64,000 nt of DNA. Source: an uncultured Acidobacteriia bacterium. GTDB lineage: Bacteria > Acidobacteriota > Terriglobia > Bryobacterales > Bryobacteraceae. The notes beneath the pieces were generated by a model. It had not been told where the DNA came from. It searched no databases and worked only from the letters and a program-made list of their open reading frames with translations. Both the position numbers and the translations under genes were made by a program. Numbering within the stretch: position 1 is the first letter of the stretch; every line of letters starts with the position of its first letter. Shown piece after piece: positions 18,269 to 28,974 of the stretch. The DNA lies in the NCBI GenBank assembly GCA_903875575.1, contig CAIQWJ010000024.1:62001-126000 (forward strand), in the 5' to 3' direction.

Positions 18269-18311
18269 GCGGCAAGTCACAAAGAAACACACAACTCGGA
18301 GGAAGTCAGAG

Positions 18312-18344
18312 AAGCCGCCGCGGTTCATCACCGCGACGGCTTTT
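18312..18344 (+). terminator. Rho-independent terminator after the PEP-CTERM gene
   Basis: Hairpin with 13-nt arms, AAGCCGCCGCGGT (18312-18324) and ACCGCGACGGCTT (18330-18342), one mismatch, a 5-nt loop and T residues directly after. It lies 44 bp after the stop codon. Confidence 0.85.
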
Positions 18345-18368
18345 CGCCTGTGCGGCTAAACTGTTCTG

Positions 18369-21002
18369 TCAACGCGCCGCCCGCAAGCGAGCCAACGCCT
18401 CGGTAGACTTCGCAAATGCCTGCCGACCGGAACGCGACAGCGCTTTCTGATCGAGTTTGGAGTAGCCGTCCACGGCCTGACGGAACCAACTCCCGGCCTG
18501 ACGCAGGGCCGCCTCGTCTCCGGTTTTCCTGCCCAGAGTTTCGTACGCGGCACCCAACAGGCTATAGGAAAGGTACAGATCGTCCCGTGCCGTGAAATTG
18601 TCGGGACTGACCTTGAGCAGTTCCTCTGTAATAGCTTTAATCTGTTGCGCGCTTTCCATGGCCTGCGCGGTATTACCCAGCCTGTTCTCCGCTTCCGAAC
18701 GATATTGAAGCGCCGTCCGCCAACCAACCTCAGGTGCGCTGCCCGGATGTTCCTTTTGAATATTGCGGAAACCCTCTATCGAAGCATCGAATAACTCAAT
18801 AGCTTTGGTGTCGTCGTCCATTAACGATCCGATCGCGTAGTAGTTGCTGGCCAGCGACCTTTTGGCACCCGCATTACCCGGATCCTCCCGAACTACCTGC
18901 TGGTAAATCTCCCCCGCGCGTTCGGCGAACGGGAGTGCCTCTTTACGCTGGCCCGCTCTTGACATCACAATGGCCAGATTGCGGTTAGCCGAACCCGTAT
19001 TGATCAGAGTGGATACATTATGCGGATCGGCTGCCAGTGCACTTTCGTCGATCTCCCGAACCCTGCGGAGCGGCACCAGTGCGCCAGTTAAATCGCCCTG
19101 AGAATTCAGAATCATCCCAAGCCGGTTCTCCGCCTGTGCCAGATTCATTTGCAGACCCTTGTCACTCTGCGCCGCATTGGCAAGTCTTTCCCGGATCGTC
19201 AGAGCTTTCCGATACAGGTCGGCCGCACCTTTTGCATCTCCCAGGTTCTGGTAGCTCGAGTTTCCCACCGCATCCCCCAGCATCAGCAGTGAGTCCGCCA
19301 GAATATTCTGAGCTTCTTTGTCGGGCGGGTTAACTACCGCCACAGCCCGTTCCCCAAACCCAACAGCCTTGCGAAGCAAGGCCACCCCGTTCTTCAGATC
19401 GCCCAGAGACTGGGCCTGTGTGCTGCCCATCGACGAGTAGCATTCCGCCAGTTCCCGGAGCACCGTAACGTCCTTCGGATAGGCAGCAACCAGCCGCTCA
19501 CGGATAACAGCAGCCTTGCGGTAACTGGCCAATGCACCCGCATGGTCTCCAAGATTTGACGGACTGAACATGCCACCCTGCACGCTGGCGATCTTCTCGT
19601 ACGCCGCTGCGATCTCACCCTGTAGTTCCCGGTCATCCCCCTGGTCCCGCGCCAGGCTGTCCAGATACTCGAGCGACTTGCCGACGATGATCTTCCGCAC
19701 CGGTAATGCGCCTGGCAACTCTTTGATCGCGTCATGTACATCCGCCACGAAATAGTTCGCCAGACTGCGAACGTCGTTAAAGCGACGGGTGGCGATCCGG
19801 CTCTGACGAACAGTCGCAAACACGCCGCCTGCCAGTGTCATCGCAACCAGCGCCGCCCCGGCGATGAGAAGCCTGTTGCGTCCCACGAATTTGCGCGCAC
19901 GGTAGGTGCGCGTATCAGGCCGCGCCACCACCGGATAGCCGTCGAGGAAACGCCGCAGGTCCTCGGAAAACTGCTCGGCTGACTCGTAGCGCCGCGCTGG
20001 CTCTTTACGCAGCGCCATCAGGATAATGTTGGCCAGATCCGCATCGACTCCGGCCCCCATTGACCGTGGAGCTTCCCTGCAGATCGCCTCGGCCAGATCC
20101 ATCTCACTGGTCGTGACACGGTAAGGGCGGTTGCCGCTGACGAGTTCATACAACATCACACCAAGCGAATAAATATCGGACGCCGTACTGATCGGCGCGC
20201 CCGAAACCTGTTCTGGACTGGCGTATTCGAGCGTCATCGCGCGAGTCCGCGTCTGATGTCCGGAATCGTCCAGCAGCCGGGCGATCCCGAAATCCAGCAG
20301 TTTTGGCTCTGGGTTGCCGTCCGGACCGTCCGTAACCAGAATATTGCCCGGCTTTAGATCACGATGGACAATCAGGTTGCGATGCGCGTAGCCGACCGCC
20401 GAGCAAATGCGCCGGAACATTTCGAGCAGCGCCTGCAACGGAGGCTTCCGGTCCACTACGTACCGGTCAATAGCGAGCCCCCGCACAAACTCCATGACAA
20501 GAAAAGGCGAGCCATCGTCCGCGATGCCGCCATCCAGCAGGCGGGCAATGTTGGGATGTTCCAGGCTCGCCAGCATCTGTCGTTCGGCACGGAAACGGCG
20601 CAGGATCTCTTCGTCGCCCGCGGCCCAGTGTACGATCTTGATCGCAACTTCCTTGGAAAACGTGTCGTCGGAACGGACCGCCCGGTACACCACGCCCATC
20701 CCACCCACACCGATACGCTCCAGTAGACGATAGCGATCCACTTCGGGGTCTGCCGCGTCGGCGGAAGCCCTTGCCACTTTCAGAATGGCGGGTTCGCTCC
20801 AGCCAGGATTGTTCTCCGCATCAGCGGAGGACGCCAGCAGTCGCTCTAATGTCCGCCGCAGAGCGACATCATCGCCGCATTCGCGGTCCAGGAATACAGA
20901 GCGAACCGCCGGTGCCAGTTCGGACGCCTGATGAAACAGCGCCTCCACTCGCTGAGGATTGGACTCTCCCCGTGGAGAGTTTTCAGTTGGGGGCAATGGC
21001 AT
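18369..21002 (-). CDS. Membrane Ser/Thr protein kinase with C-terminal TPR-like repeats
   Basis: About 877 residues. The N-terminal 80 residues resemble the usual leader of these kinases. The kinase domain (about 85-355) has IGVGGMGVVYRA, the Lys in VAIKIV, catalytic HRDLKPGNILV, DFGIAR and SPEQVSGAP. A membrane helix (LLIAGAALVAMTLAGGVFA) follows at about 375-395, then a long outer region of TPR-like helices to the end. The start is placed at ATG 21002, which overlaps the sigma-factor gene by 20 bp; ATG 21023 is an alternative. The ECF sigma factor plus coupled kinase is a recurrent acidobacterial signalling pair, in which the outside domain probably senses a ligand and the kinase controls the sigma factor or its targets. 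Confidence 0.93.
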   Translation of the reverse strand: MPLPPTENSPRGESNPQRVEALFHQASELAPAVRSVFLDRECGDDVALRRTLERLLASSADAENNPGWSEPAILKVARASADAADPEVDRYRLLERIGVGGMGVVYRAVRSDDTFSKEVAIKIVHWAAGDEEILRRFRAERQMLASLEHPNIARLLDGGIADDGSPFLVMEFVRGLAIDRYVVDRKPPLQALLEMFRRICSAVGYAHRNLIVHRDLKPGNILVTDGPDGNPEPKLLDFGIARLLDDSGHQTRTRAMTLEYASPEQVSGAPISTASDIYSLGVMLYELVSGNRPYRVTTSEMDLAEAICREAPRSMGAGVDADLANIILMALRKEPARRYESAEQFSEDLRRFLDGYPVVARPDTRTYRARKFVGRNRLLIAGAALVAMTLAGGVFATVRQSRIATRRFNDVRSLANYFVADVHDAIKELPGALPVRKIIVGKSLEYLDSLARDQGDDRELQGEIAAAYEKIASVQGGMFSPSNLGDHAGALASYRKAAVIRERLVAAYPKDVTVLRELAECYSSMGSTQAQSLGDLKNGVALLRKAVGFGERAVAVVNPPDKEAQNILADSLLMLGDAVGNSSYQNLGDAKGAADLYRKALTIRERLANAAQSDKGLQMNLAQAENRLGMILNSQGDLTGALVPLRRVREIDESALAADPHNVSTLINTGSANRNLAIVMSRAGQRKEALPFAERAGEIYQQVVREDPGNAGAKRSLASNYYAIGSLMDDDTKAIELFDASIEGFRNIQKEHPGSAPEVGWRTALQYRSEAENRLGNTAQAMESAQQIKAITEELLKVSPDNFTARDDLYLSYSLLGAAYETLGRKTGDEAALRQAGSWFRQAVDGYSKLDQKALSRSGRQAFAKSTEALARLRAAR

Positions 21003-21513
21003 TTTGCATCCACGCTTTCGCAAATGTCCAGTCGCGCTCGACGGTGCGAATGGAAGCCTCGTGCCCGGAAGCTTTCAAGACCTCCGAGATCTCTTCCGTG
21101 GTGAGGCCACCAAAGAAACGTAGTTCCAGAACCTGGGCATGGCGGGGGTAATCGACGCAAAAGCGGTCCATGGCATCGTGAACGGCAAGCACGTCCACTT
21201 CGAGCGCCGGATCGTTGAAGGTGGCGTGAAACGAGAGCGTCACAGGCGTTCCGCCGCGTTTGGCTGCATGCAGCTTACGCGCGCAATCGATCAGAATCCG
21301 GCGCATCACCTGCGCCGAGAGATTGAGAAAGTGAGCGCGACCCTGCCAGTCGATGGTCTGGAGACCGGGAAGCCGGAAATAACGTTCGTGGACCAGTTCG
21401 GTGGGCTGGAACGAATCGAAACCAGCGCGGGAGCTGAGAACGGCTCCGGCGAGCCGGCGGAGTTCGCCGTAGATCTCGTCCGTAAGACGGGAGAGCGGCT
21501 TCGTCGCCGCCAC
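20983..21513 (-). CDS. ECF-type RNA polymerase sigma factor, probably frameshifted near its N-terminus
   Basis: 176 residues of a TIGR02999-type ECF sigma factor: EIYGELRRLAG, HFLNLSAQVMRRILIDCARK (region 2) and RFFGGLTTEEISEVL (region 4 helix-turn-helix). The normal family N-terminus, ITRLLxxWRxGDExAL, is not in this frame. It is found immediately upstream in another frame as ITRHLLDWRGGDEAAL (TTG start possible at 21568), joining this frame near 21485 if one base is restored. The GTG start at 21513 is therefore probably not natural. It is coupled by a 20-bp overlap to the kinase gene. Confidence 0.85.
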   Translation of the reverse strand: MAATKPLSRLTDEIYGELRRLAGAVLSSRAGFDSFQPTELVHERYFRLPGLQTIDWQGRAHFLNLSAQVMRRILIDCARKLHAAKRGGTPVTLSFHATFNDPALEVDVLAVHDAMDRFCVDYPRHAQVLELRFFGGLTTEEISEVLKASGHEASIRTVERDWTFAKAWMQNAIAPN

Positions 21514-21625
21514 GCCAATCGAGGAGATGGCGGGTAATTATGCCAATGGTTGAGGCTTCGGAACTCAAGGCGGTGCACCCGGTTTAATGAGAATAACACT
21601 CCTGCGGCACGGCGACATCAAACAT

Positions 21626-22516
21626 TCAGTTTTCAGTCGGCACCCGCTCCAGACGATCGATCACCAGCGTCTCAACCGGAACTGTTCTTGCTACGGCCCG
21701 GATCCCGAGTTGTTTCTCCATCGCTTCGAATAAGGCCGATGGAGTCGGCCGGACACTCGGACTCGACTGGCCCTCCGGCAACGGCTCCAGCTCAACGGTC
21801 AGATCGACATCATAGAAATCGGTCAGGCCGGTCGAGTCCACCAGGATGCGGTCGTCAACGGTGCCCATCGCACTGATCATGCCCGCGATGCTCAGTCCGG
21901 ATGGCGCGTCCTGGGCACCGGGGTTTTTGCTGAAGAGTTTCCAGTAGCGCCCGGGTGCCGTTTGATTGCCGGATACGGACCCGGACAAAGGATCAGACGG
22001 AGGATTCGCGGCTTTGGTAAGCTTGAGCCCGCGCGGGGAGACTTCGAGCGCGTAAGCTTTGGTGGGCCTGGTCTCCCAGTGCGTGGCCAGTTGGAATCGA
22101 TCCGCCAGGAGATTCCGCAGCATGAGTTGAAGCTGATCCTTGCTCGCGGCGGCTGGCATGGTTGCGGCTATGTCGTAAACAGCGGCAACGGGATTGTCGG
22201 TCCAGGCCGGCCAGACATATTGATAAGGCTGAAGGCCAAATGCGCGGCTCACGAGGGCCCGGATTCTGATGAGGTGATAATCGATACGGCCTGCCTCGAA
22301 GCGAATCACCGGCCGATCACCGGGCTTCGACAGTTCCACCAAACGCACGGATGCCACGTCGAAGCGAACGGTGGAATCTGGCGTTTGAGCGAACAGCGGA
22401 GGCGCTGCAACGCATAGCAGCAGCGCCGCCGCAGCGGCACAGGATGGCAGATATCTATCTATTGTCCACATATCGGGGGTAGGGCGTACTGGCAAATTTA
22501 GTCTGGACCATTTCAT
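21626..22516 (-). CDS. TIGR03435 family exported protein
   Basis: Up to 296 residues. A signal peptide is clearest if translation begins at the internal ATG 22471 ([11 protein letters not shown], then a long Ala/Leu core ending LFAQ); neither start has a good ribosome binding site. The mature part begins [12 protein letters not shown], the usual TIGR03435 opening. It continues with [20 protein letters not shown] and [20 protein letters not shown], and ends [16 protein letters not shown], all standard family blocks. TIGR03435 proteins are highly expanded in Solibacter-like genomes and of unknown function. It stands alone between the sigma-factor and DUF1592 genes. Confidence 0.9.
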   Translation of the reverse strand: MKWSRLNLPVRPTPDMWTIDRYLPSCAAAAALLLCVAAPPLFAQTPDSTVRFDVASVRLVELSKPGDRPVIRFEAGRIDYHLIRIRALVSRAFGLQPYQYVWPAWTDNPVAAVYDIAATMPAAASKDQLQLMLRNLLADRFQLATHWETRPTKAYALEVSPRGLKLTKAANPPSDPLSGSVSGNQTAPGRYWKLFSKNPGAQDAPSGLSIAGMISAMGTVDDRILVDSTGLTDFYDVDLTVELEPLPEGQSSPSVRPTPSALFEAMEKQLGIRAVARTVPVETLVIDRLERVPTEN

Positions 22517-22609
22517 GAACAGGCGGACTCATCCCACCAGTGGTTACGTGTCACAAAATATGATAATGTTCGAATTGCCGCAGGGTCCAGCCTTCGGACA
22601 ACAGTAGGA

Positions 22610-25201
22610 GTGAAAGCATTGCGCGCAGCCGTCAGCCTCTCGGTCGTCCATATCCTCGCAGCCTGGGCCATTTCGGCGCAGACGCCCGCGCCGGTGCATG
22701 TCGCCCCCGCACAAGCTCCTCTCCCCGTCCGCACCTTCATCACCGCCAACTGCGCACCCTGCCATAACACCAATCTCAAAAGCGGCAACCTCGACCTCAC
22801 CACGCTTCCCTTCGATGTCGCGAACCCAGCCAACTTCGCCATTTGGGCGCGCATCCATGATCGAGTCCGCGATGGCGAAATGCCACCCACAAAACCGTCG
22901 GCAATCACACCCGCCGCGCGCGAAGCCTTCGTGAAAGCTCTCGATACGCCGCTCGTCGCCATCGACCGCACCCGTTATGCGACGCAGGGCCGGGCCACAT
23001 GGCGTCGCATGAATCGTTACGAATACGAAAACACCGTGCGCGATCTCCTCGCCGCGCCCTGGCTCCAGATTCGCGAATTGCTTCCGGAAGACGGCGAAGC
23101 CGCGCACTACAACAAGTCCGGCGAAGCGCTCGACGTCTCTCACGTCCACATGAATCAGTACCTGGCCGCCGCCGAATACGGCATTCGCGAAGTACTTCCC
23201 CACGCCGCCAAACCGCTGCCATCCGCCACCAAACGCTACTACGCGCGCGATCAGAATTCGATGTACAGCAAGGTCGCGTTCCCCGATTCCCCCGAGCGCA
23301 ACATGTTCCCTGTGGTGGGTGATGCCGCTGACCTCGGCGTTCTGAGAAAAACAGGCCCGCGCACGGTCGGGGCCGCGCAACCGGAGATTCGCGAACAGGA
23401 AGGCCTCGGCGTCATCGCCAGTACTTACGAACCGCTCGAAATGCGCTTCAACCAGTTCACCGCGCCGGTAGCGGGCCGCTACAAGCTGCGGCTCAACGCT
23501 CACACCATGTGGGTTGGCCCCATGAAGGGTCCGAAGTGGTGGAAGCCTAACCCCGAAACGATTCTGCCCGGCCGCACGCAGGAACCCGTCACGCTCTACT
23601 CTGAGATTCCGCCCCGCGAAATGCGCCGCCTGGGCACCTTCGACGTAAAGCCCGAGCCCACCGTCAACGAAATCGAGGTCTATCTGACCAAAGGCGAATC
23701 CGTCCGGCCCGACGCCGTTCGCTTCTTCCGCTCGCGCCCTCCTGGTTCATGGCGAAATCCGCTTGCCACGGAAGATGGCGCTCCCGGCGTCGCCTTCAAC
23801 TGGCTCGAAGTGGAAGGTCCGCTCCCCGAACCGGCACCGGTCTCCGGCCACCAGTTACTCTTCGGCGATCTCCCCTATACTGTCAACGCGAAAGGCGTCG
23901 CCGATTTCCAGTCGAATGACCCCGCCGCCGATGCCAAACGCCTCTTACAGGGCTTCCTGCAACGCGCCTATCGCCACCCCGTTCCCGCGGGCGACCTCGA
24001 GCGCTTCACCGCCCTCTTCCGCAAAGCCATGGCTTCCGGCTTCTCGTTCACCGACTCCATGATTTCCACCTACACGGCCGTGCTCTGTTCGCCCGCCTTC
24101 GTGACATTGGAAGAGAAGCCTGGCCGTCTGGATAACTACGCACTGGCCTCGCGCCTCTCCTACTTCCTTTGGAATTCCGAGCCTGACGCCACTCTTCGCG
24201 ATCTCGCCGCACAGAACAAATTGCAGGATGCCGCCGTCCTCCGTGAACAGACCAAACGCCTCCTCGCCGACCCGAAATCGCAGCGCTTCGTCCACGCCTT
24301 TCTCGACTACTGGCTCGATCTCCGCAAACTCACTAACACCGCGCCCGACGCCTCCCTCTATCCCGACTACTATCTGGACGATTACCTCATCGAAATCTCC
24401 GGCGACGAAACCCGCGCCTTCTTCACCGAACTCGTCAAAAGCAACTTTCCCGCGAGCAACATCGTCTCGTCGCCCTTCGCCATGCTGAACGAGCGACTGG
24501 CGAACCTGTACGGAATCCCCGGCGTGATGGGCTCTGCAATCCGGCGCGTGGAACTCCCCGCCGATTCCGTGCGCGGCGGTCTTCTCACCCAGGCCAGCGT
24601 CCTCAAAGTCACGGCCAACGGCACCAGCACGTCGCCAGTACTTCGCGGCGTCTGGATCAACGAACGCATTCTCGGCAAGCCCGTGCCGCAGCGACCCACG
24701 GGCGTTCCCCCAGTGGAAACCGATACCCGCGGTGCCACCACCATCCGCGAACAACTCGCCAAACATCGCAGCCAGCCGGCGTGTAACGCCTGCCACGCGC
24801 TGATCGATCCCGCCGGTTTCGCGCTCGAAAGTTTCGATGTTTCCGGCGGTTTTCGCGACCGCTACCGTGCTCTGGGCGAGGGTACGAAGGCCCCCGGTAT
24901 CGGCAAAGGCGGCCAGCCTTTTGACTTCCATTACGCACTGCCCGTCGATGCCTCAGGCACACTGCCCGATGGCCGCGCATTTGCCGACGTCCGCGAACTC
25001 AAGCGCCTGCTCCTGGCCGACGAGCGCCAACTCGCCCGCAACGTGGCCTCGCAACTGATTACGTACTCGACCGGCGCACCGGTGCGCTTCGGCGACAGGC
25101 CGCAGCTCGAAACCATTCTCGATCAGTCAAAGAACACCGGCTACGGCGTGAATTCGCTCATCGAGGCGGTCATCCAGAGCGATTTGTTCCGCTCCAAATA
25201 G
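22610..25201 (+). CDS. Secreted DUF1592 multidomain protein with two c-type haem motifs
   Basis: 863 residues. A signal peptide is followed by a cytochrome-like PSCyt1 segment with CAPCH at about residues 45-49. Then come the DUF1587 block ([16 protein letters not shown]), DUF1595/DUF1592 ([29 protein letters not shown]), DUF1588 ([15 protein letters not shown]) with a second motif CNACH and [12 protein letters not shown], and C-terminal DUF1585 ([15 protein letters not shown]). These proteins are common in Planctomycetes and Acidobacteriota, are exported, and are of unknown activity, with a redox role likely from the haem motifs. GTG 22610 has its AGGA too close; TTG 22619 is a reasonable alternative start. 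It pairs with the DUF1552 gene 46 bp downstream. Confidence 0.93.
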   Translation: MKALRAAVSLSVVHILAAWAISAQTPAPVHVAPAQAPLPVRTFITANCAPCHNTNLKSGNLDLTTLPFDVANPANFAIWARIHDRVRDGEMPPTKPSAITPAAREAFVKALDTPLVAIDRTRYATQGRATWRRMNRYEYENTVRDLLAAPWLQIRELLPEDGEAAHYNKSGEALDVSHVHMNQYLAAAEYGIREVLPHAAKPLPSATKRYYARDQNSMYSKVAFPDSPERNMFPVVGDAADLGVLRKTGPRTVGAAQPEIREQEGLGVIASTYEPLEMRFNQFTAPVAGRYKLRLNAHTMWVGPMKGPKWWKPNPETILPGRTQEPVTLYSEIPPREMRRLGTFDVKPEPTVNEIEVYLTKGESVRPDAVRFFRSRPPGSWRNPLATEDGAPGVAFNWLEVEGPLPEPAPVSGHQLLFGDLPYTVNAKGVADFQSNDPAADAKRLLQGFLQRAYRHPVPAGDLERFTALFRKAMASGFSFTDSMISTYTAVLCSPAFVTLEEKPGRLDNYALASRLSYFLWNSEPDATLRDLAAQNKLQDAAVLREQTKRLLADPKSQRFVHAFLDYWLDLRKLTNTAPDASLYPDYYLDDYLIEISGDETRAFFTELVKSNFPASNIVSSPFAMLNERLANLYGIPGVMGSAIRRVELPADSVRGGLLTQASVLKVTANGTSTSPVLRGVWINERILGKPVPQRPTGVPPVETDTRGATTIREQLAKHRSQPACNACHALIDPAGFALESFDVSGGFRDRYRALGEGTKAPGIGKGGQPFDFHYALPVDASGTLPDGRAFADVRELKRLLLADERQLARNVASQLITYSTGAPVRFGDRPQLETILDQSKNTGYGVNSLIEAVIQSDLFRSK

Positions 25202-25247
25202 CAACCCCAAAAGATATATAATCAAGCAGTCGAGAGGGTCCGGAAAC

Positions 25248-26558
25248 ATGGCAAACATCAGCACTCAGAATTCGTTGTCACGCCGACATCTGCTGCGCGG
25301 AGCTGGCGTCGCGCTTGCGCTTCCTATGCTGGAAGCCATGACGCCCGCCTTCGCGCGCGCCGCCACTACACCAGTGCCGCGCCGGTTCCTGGGTATCTGC
25401 AACAACCTCGGCGTGCTGCCCGATAAGTTTTTCCCGGGCGCGACGTCCACCGGCAAAGACTATCAGCTCTCGCCGTATCTGGAACATCTCTCCGCGCACC
25501 GCAACGATTTCACCGTCATGTCAGGCGTCTGGCATCCCGATGTCGATGCCGGCCACCCCGCCGACAACTGCTTTCTCACCGCCGCGCCCCAACCCGGCAA
25601 GGGCGGCTTCCGCAATACCATCTCGCTCGATCAGTTTGCCGCCGAACGCCTCGGCAACCAGACCCGCTTCCCCTCTCTCACCCTCGGCGTCAACGTCGCA
25701 CAGGGCCAGCGCAGCCTGTCCTGGACGCGCGGCGGCGTACTGATTCCGTCAACAGAGAAAGCCTCCCTGGTCTTCCAGCGCATGTTCATCTCCGGCACCA
25801 AAGAGGAAATGGCGGAGCAAACCCGCAAACTCGCCCTCGGCCAGAGCATCATGGACACCGTGGCAGATCAGACGAAGAGTCTCGAACAGAACGTCGGCCC
25901 GGCCGACCGCGCCAGGCTCGATCAGTACATGACCGGCGTCCGCGATCTGGAGCAGCGCCTGGTGAGCGCTTCCGAATGGGAGCAGCGGCCCAAACCCGTG
26001 GTCAGTGACGCAGTCCCGGTTGACCCCACAGACCCGAAAGCGTACATGGACAAAGTGCGCCTGATGTACGATATGGCCCGGCTCGCTTTCGAAACCGATT
26101 CTACGCGTTTCATCGCCCTGCTGCTCGACAGCGTGAACTCCCCCGCCATCACGGCCGATGGACAGCCGACGGACGACGGCTATCACAATCTCTCCCATCA
26201 CGGGAAGAACGCCGGCAAACTCGCCCAGCTCGAACGCATCGACCGCGAACACATGAAGCTGTTAGCGAAACTGTTCGGCGATCTCAAAGCACGCAACGAA
26301 GGTGGCGAAACACTGCTGGATCGCTCCATGATTCTCTACGGCAGTAATCTGGGGAACGCGGATACGCACGTGACAACGAACCTGCCGGTTCTGTTCGCGG
26401 GCGGCGGTTTCCGCCACGGCCAGCACCTCGCGTTCGACCGCGACCGCAACTACCCACTGCCGAACCTGTTCGTTTCCGTGCTCCAGCGTCTGGGAATTGA
26501 GGAAGAGAAATTCGCCACCTCCAGCGGCACCATGCGCGGTCTGGAAGTGGCTGCGTAA
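25248..26558 (+). CDS. Tat-exported DUF1552 domain protein
   Basis: 436 residues with a twin-arginine signal, [20 protein letters not shown] (residues 10-29). The DUF1552 core follows: [51 protein letters not shown] and, late, [23 protein letters not shown]1552 belongs to the alkaline-phosphatase/sulfatase-like superfamily relatives, and its gene is nearly always next to a DUF1592 gene, as here. Tat export suggests a folded or metal-loaded enzyme acting outside the cytoplasm. The substrate is unknown. The start at 25248 sits 7 nt after a GGTCCGGAAAC stretch. Confidence 0.93.
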   Translation: MANISTQNSLSRRHLLRGAGVALALPMLEAMTPAFARAATTPVPRRFLGICNNLGVLPDKFFPGATSTGKDYQLSPYLEHLSAHRNDFTVMSGVWHPDVDAGHPADNCFLTAAPQPGKGGFRNTISLDQFAAERLGNQTRFPSLTLGVNVAQGQRSLSWTRGGVLIPSTEKASLVFQRMFISGTKEEMAEQTRKLALGQSIMDTVADQTKSLEQNVGPADRARLDQYMTGVRDLEQRLVSASEWEQRPKPVVSDAVPVDPTDPKAYMDKVRLMYDMARLAFETDSTRFIALLLDSVNSPAITADGQPTDDGYHNLSHHGKNAGKLAQLERIDREHMKLLAKLFGDLKARNEGGETLLDRSMILYGSNLGNADTHVTTNLPVLFAGGGFRHGQHLAFDRDRNYPLPNLFVSVLQRLGIEEEKFATSSGTMRGLEVAA

Positions 26559-26579
26559 CGGCGGTATAGCCGCCCCCAT

Positions 26580-26609
26580 AAAAAAGGCGGCGGCCTTTCG
26601 GCCGCCGCC
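26580..26609 (-). terminator. Rho-independent terminator of the haem-protein gene
   Basis: Perfect 10-bp stem GGCGGCGGCC/GGCCGCCGCC (26586-26595 and 26600-26609) with a 4-nt loop. On the minus strand it is followed by six T (the A-run ending at 26585). It terminates the leftward cytochrome gene and may also serve the convergent DUF1552 gene as a bare hairpin. Confidence 0.85.
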
Positions 26610-26628
26610 ACACTCCACAATCTAACAA

Positions 26629-27846
26629 CTACGGCTTTGCGAACCGAGCGTCTGCCACGGTCACGTTCGCCTTCGCGTCCGCAACCTTATACGTATCGAG
26701 CGTGCTCCAGTTGGTCACCTTGATTTCAAAAGGTACCTTCACGTCGCCGGCAGCCCGGTAATCCGCAAAGTCAAACTGCTCCCGCAGAGAGCCCAGCGGT
26801 GTCCGCGTGGTCACAATGCGACGGACCAGCAGCCCCGAACCGATCTCGAAATAAAGCTGCTCATTCGCCGTCCCGGCACGACCCGAAACCTGCGTCGTGT
26901 CCTTGCCGTTGATTTGTGTCGGACGTCCCGAAGTCTGCACATTCGTGTACTTCTCCGTCAGATGCAGCACGTTGCCAACATCGTTCAGCCGCGTCGCCAG
27001 ATCCAGCCCGAAACCAACGAGAGCCCCCGTCCTTGCTCCAGTCTGCTGCCAGCCCGCCGTACCGTCAAAACCGATAACCGTGGCATCGGGCTTCGACTGA
27101 CGAGTCTCGCGATACTTGTTCGCCTTCTCTTCAATCGTGAACGCCGCCGCCTGCCCTGCGCGGTTGGTCACTGTTCCGGTGAGCGTAAGCGACTGGAGCT
27201 TCTCCACCGCGGAACGACCGCCCACGGCTGCCAGATACTTGTTCACCACATCATCGATCGGAGGTCCGGGAACGCGCTGAAAACCACCGCGACCGCCACC
27301 CGAAGCTCCAGCCGCACCCTGAGGCCCACCGGGACCGCCCGGTCCACCCGCCTGCATTCCGGCCGGAGGACCAGGAGGAGGCGGCGGAGGCGTCATCATC
27401 GCTGTCACCTGTTCGGGCGTCAGCATCTCAGCCATCGGCAGGCCCACCGGGCGATTCTTCCCCGCATGGCAAGTGGCGCATTCCACCTGAACGCCCAGAT
27501 TCGCGGCATTCACGCCATAAACCATCTTCATCATCGAGCGCGCCGTCTGCTTCGTGCGTTTATCGTCCTTCTCCCAGGAGAAGTCGCCTGACGCTTCCTG
27601 CACGTGGCAATCCACGCAGTGAAAGCTGGTCGCCGCCGCCACATAGCGCATCGTAGCGTCTATTTGCGCGGCCGGAACGTTGGTCAGAATCTGGATGTTC
27701 TTGTACTTCTCGGGGGCCATTGGGCCCGTGGGTGCCGGTGGCTGCTGCGGCCCACCCTGCGGAGGCTGCGCGCGCATCCCCTGCGGAGCGGCAATCAGCA
27801 ACACCGCGACAGCGGCAACGCCAAAACTACGTTCTAAAAAACTCAT
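26629..27846 (-). CDS. Reaction-centre-type cytochrome c domain protein
   Basis: 405 residues from the ATG at 27846 (GGAGTTC upstream); an upstream in-frame ATG lacks support. The signal peptide ends MRAQ. Residues about 45-135 resemble the photosynthetic reaction-centre cytochrome c subunit domain but hold only two haem motifs, CVDCH and CATCH. Proline- and glycine-rich linkers (PPPPPPGPPAGMQ, then a GGP-rich run) lead to a C-terminal beta-rich domain of about 200 residues like outer-membrane lipoprotein carriers (VEKLQSLTLTGTVT, FDFADYRAAGDVKVPFEI). Acidobacterial versions are not photosynthetic and presumably carry electrons outside the membrane. It is convergent with the DUF1592/DUF1552 pair. 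Confidence 0.87.
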   Translation of the reverse strand: MSFLERSFGVAAVAVLLIAAPQGMRAQPPQGGPQQPPAPTGPMAPEKYKNIQILTNVPAAQIDATMRYVAAATSFHCVDCHVQEASGDFSWEKDDKRTKQTARSMMKMVYGVNAANLGVQVECATCHAGKNRPVGLPMAEMLTPEQVTAMMTPPPPPPGPPAGMQAGGPGGPGGPQGAAGASGGGRGGFQRVPGPPIDDVVNKYLAAVGGRSAVEKLQSLTLTGTVTNRAGQAAAFTIEEKANKYRETRQSKPDATVIGFDGTAGWQQTGARTGALVGFGLDLATRLNDVGNVLHLTEKYTNVQTSGRPTQINGKDTTQVSGRAGTANEQLYFEIGSGLLVRRIVTTRTPLGSLREQFDFADYRAAGDVKVPFEIKVTNWSTLDTYKVADAKANVTVADARFAKP

Positions 27847-27907
27847 AAAGGAACTCCCGGTTGCGCAAAAAGGCAACTGGGTCCAAGTTTACCGCGCGGC
27901 AAGCGGT

Positions 27908-28939
27908 CTAACGAACAGGCGCAGGCAATGGGTTGCGTTCCGCAGCAAACTTCCGCCGGTGCCAGTGCGGATAAGGCAGGGGCTGCGCGCTCACTTCGTC
28001 CAGACGAATCACTTCCTCGTCACTCAATTGCCAGGTCGCCGCGGCCAGATTATCCCGTAGCTGCTGCTCATTGCGGGCTCCAACGATCACGGTATCCACG
28101 CCAGGCTTCCGCATTACCCAGTTCAACGCTACCTGCGACACTGAAACACCGCGCGTGGTCGCAATCTCCACCAACACGTCCACAATCCGATACAACTGTT
28201 CAATATCGATATTGCCCGGCATGTCCAGCGTGTTCAGGCGCGATTCCTCAGGCTTCCCTTGCCCACGCCGGAACTTGCCCGAAAGCAGCCCCGCCTGAAG
28301 AGGACTCCACACCATAATCCCCGTGCCCTGATCCAGCGCGACCGGCACCAGTTCATGCTCCGCCTCGCGCGCCAGCAGCGAATAGTTGATCTGCTGCGAA
28401 ATGTACCGCGGAACACCCAGCCGGTCAGCCGTCATGTGCGCCTTCATTAGTTGCCAGCCCGCGTGGTTCGAACACCCGGCATAGCGGATCTTCCCCCCGC
28501 GGATCAGATCGTCATATGCGCGCAGCGTTTCATCCATCGGCGTCATGGCGTCGAAGCTGTGCGACTGATAGAGATCAATGTAATCGGTGTTGAGCCGGCG
28601 CAGACTGTCCTCACAGGACTCAATCAGATGCCTCCGCGAAAGCCCCGCCTGATTCGTACCCGGCCCGAGCCGGTTGAAGCCCTTGGTGGCCAGCACGATA
28701 TTCTTACGTCGCGAACCCAGCGCCGCGCCCAAAACTTCTTCGGACTTGCCGAAGGAATAAATATCCGCGGTGTCGAAAAGGTTGACGCCCGCTTCAAGGC
28801 AAATGTCCACATGGTGCCGGGCTTCGTCCACCTGTACATTCCCCATGGCAGCAAAGCGGCCCTCGCCGCCCAGCGTCATCGTGCCGTAGCTCAGCACCGA
28901 AACTTCCAGCCCCGTCGCGCCTAACAATCTGTATTCCAT
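27908..28939 (-). CDS. Aldo/keto reductase
   Basis: 343 residues starting at ATG 28939 (MEYRLLGATGLEVSVLSYGT); the longer frame runs through the upstream tandem repeat and is not used. The NADP-dependent (beta/alpha)8 barrel shows the catalytic set: Asp/Tyr in DTADIYSFGKSE, Lys in VLATKGF and His in LYQSHSF. The C-terminal TVIVGARNEQQLRDNL is the coenzyme-phosphate segment. It reduces carbonyl compounds or oxidises sugars; the substrate is not defined. Its length is that of the YghZ/Mgs-type family. It is divergent from the tRNA-Thr gene. Confidence 0.92.
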   Translation of the reverse strand: MEYRLLGATGLEVSVLSYGTMTLGGEGRFAAMGNVQVDEARHHVDICLEAGVNLFDTADIYSFGKSEEVLGAALGSRRKNIVLATKGFNRLGPGTNQAGLSRRHLIESCEDSLRRLNTDYIDLYQSHSFDAMTPMDETLRAYDDLIRGGKIRYAGCSNHAGWQLMKAHMTADRLGVPRYISQQINYSLLAREAEHELVPVALDQGTGIMVWSPLQAGLLSGKFRRGQGKPEESRLNTLDMPGNIDIEQLYRIVDVLVEIATTRGVSVSQVALNWVMRKPGVDTVIVGARNEQQLRDNLAAATWQLSDEEVIRLDEVSAQPLPYPHWHRRKFAAERNPLPAPVR

Positions 28940-28974
28940 GAGCTTCAGGATATAACGATGCCAGGGTGCCCCGA

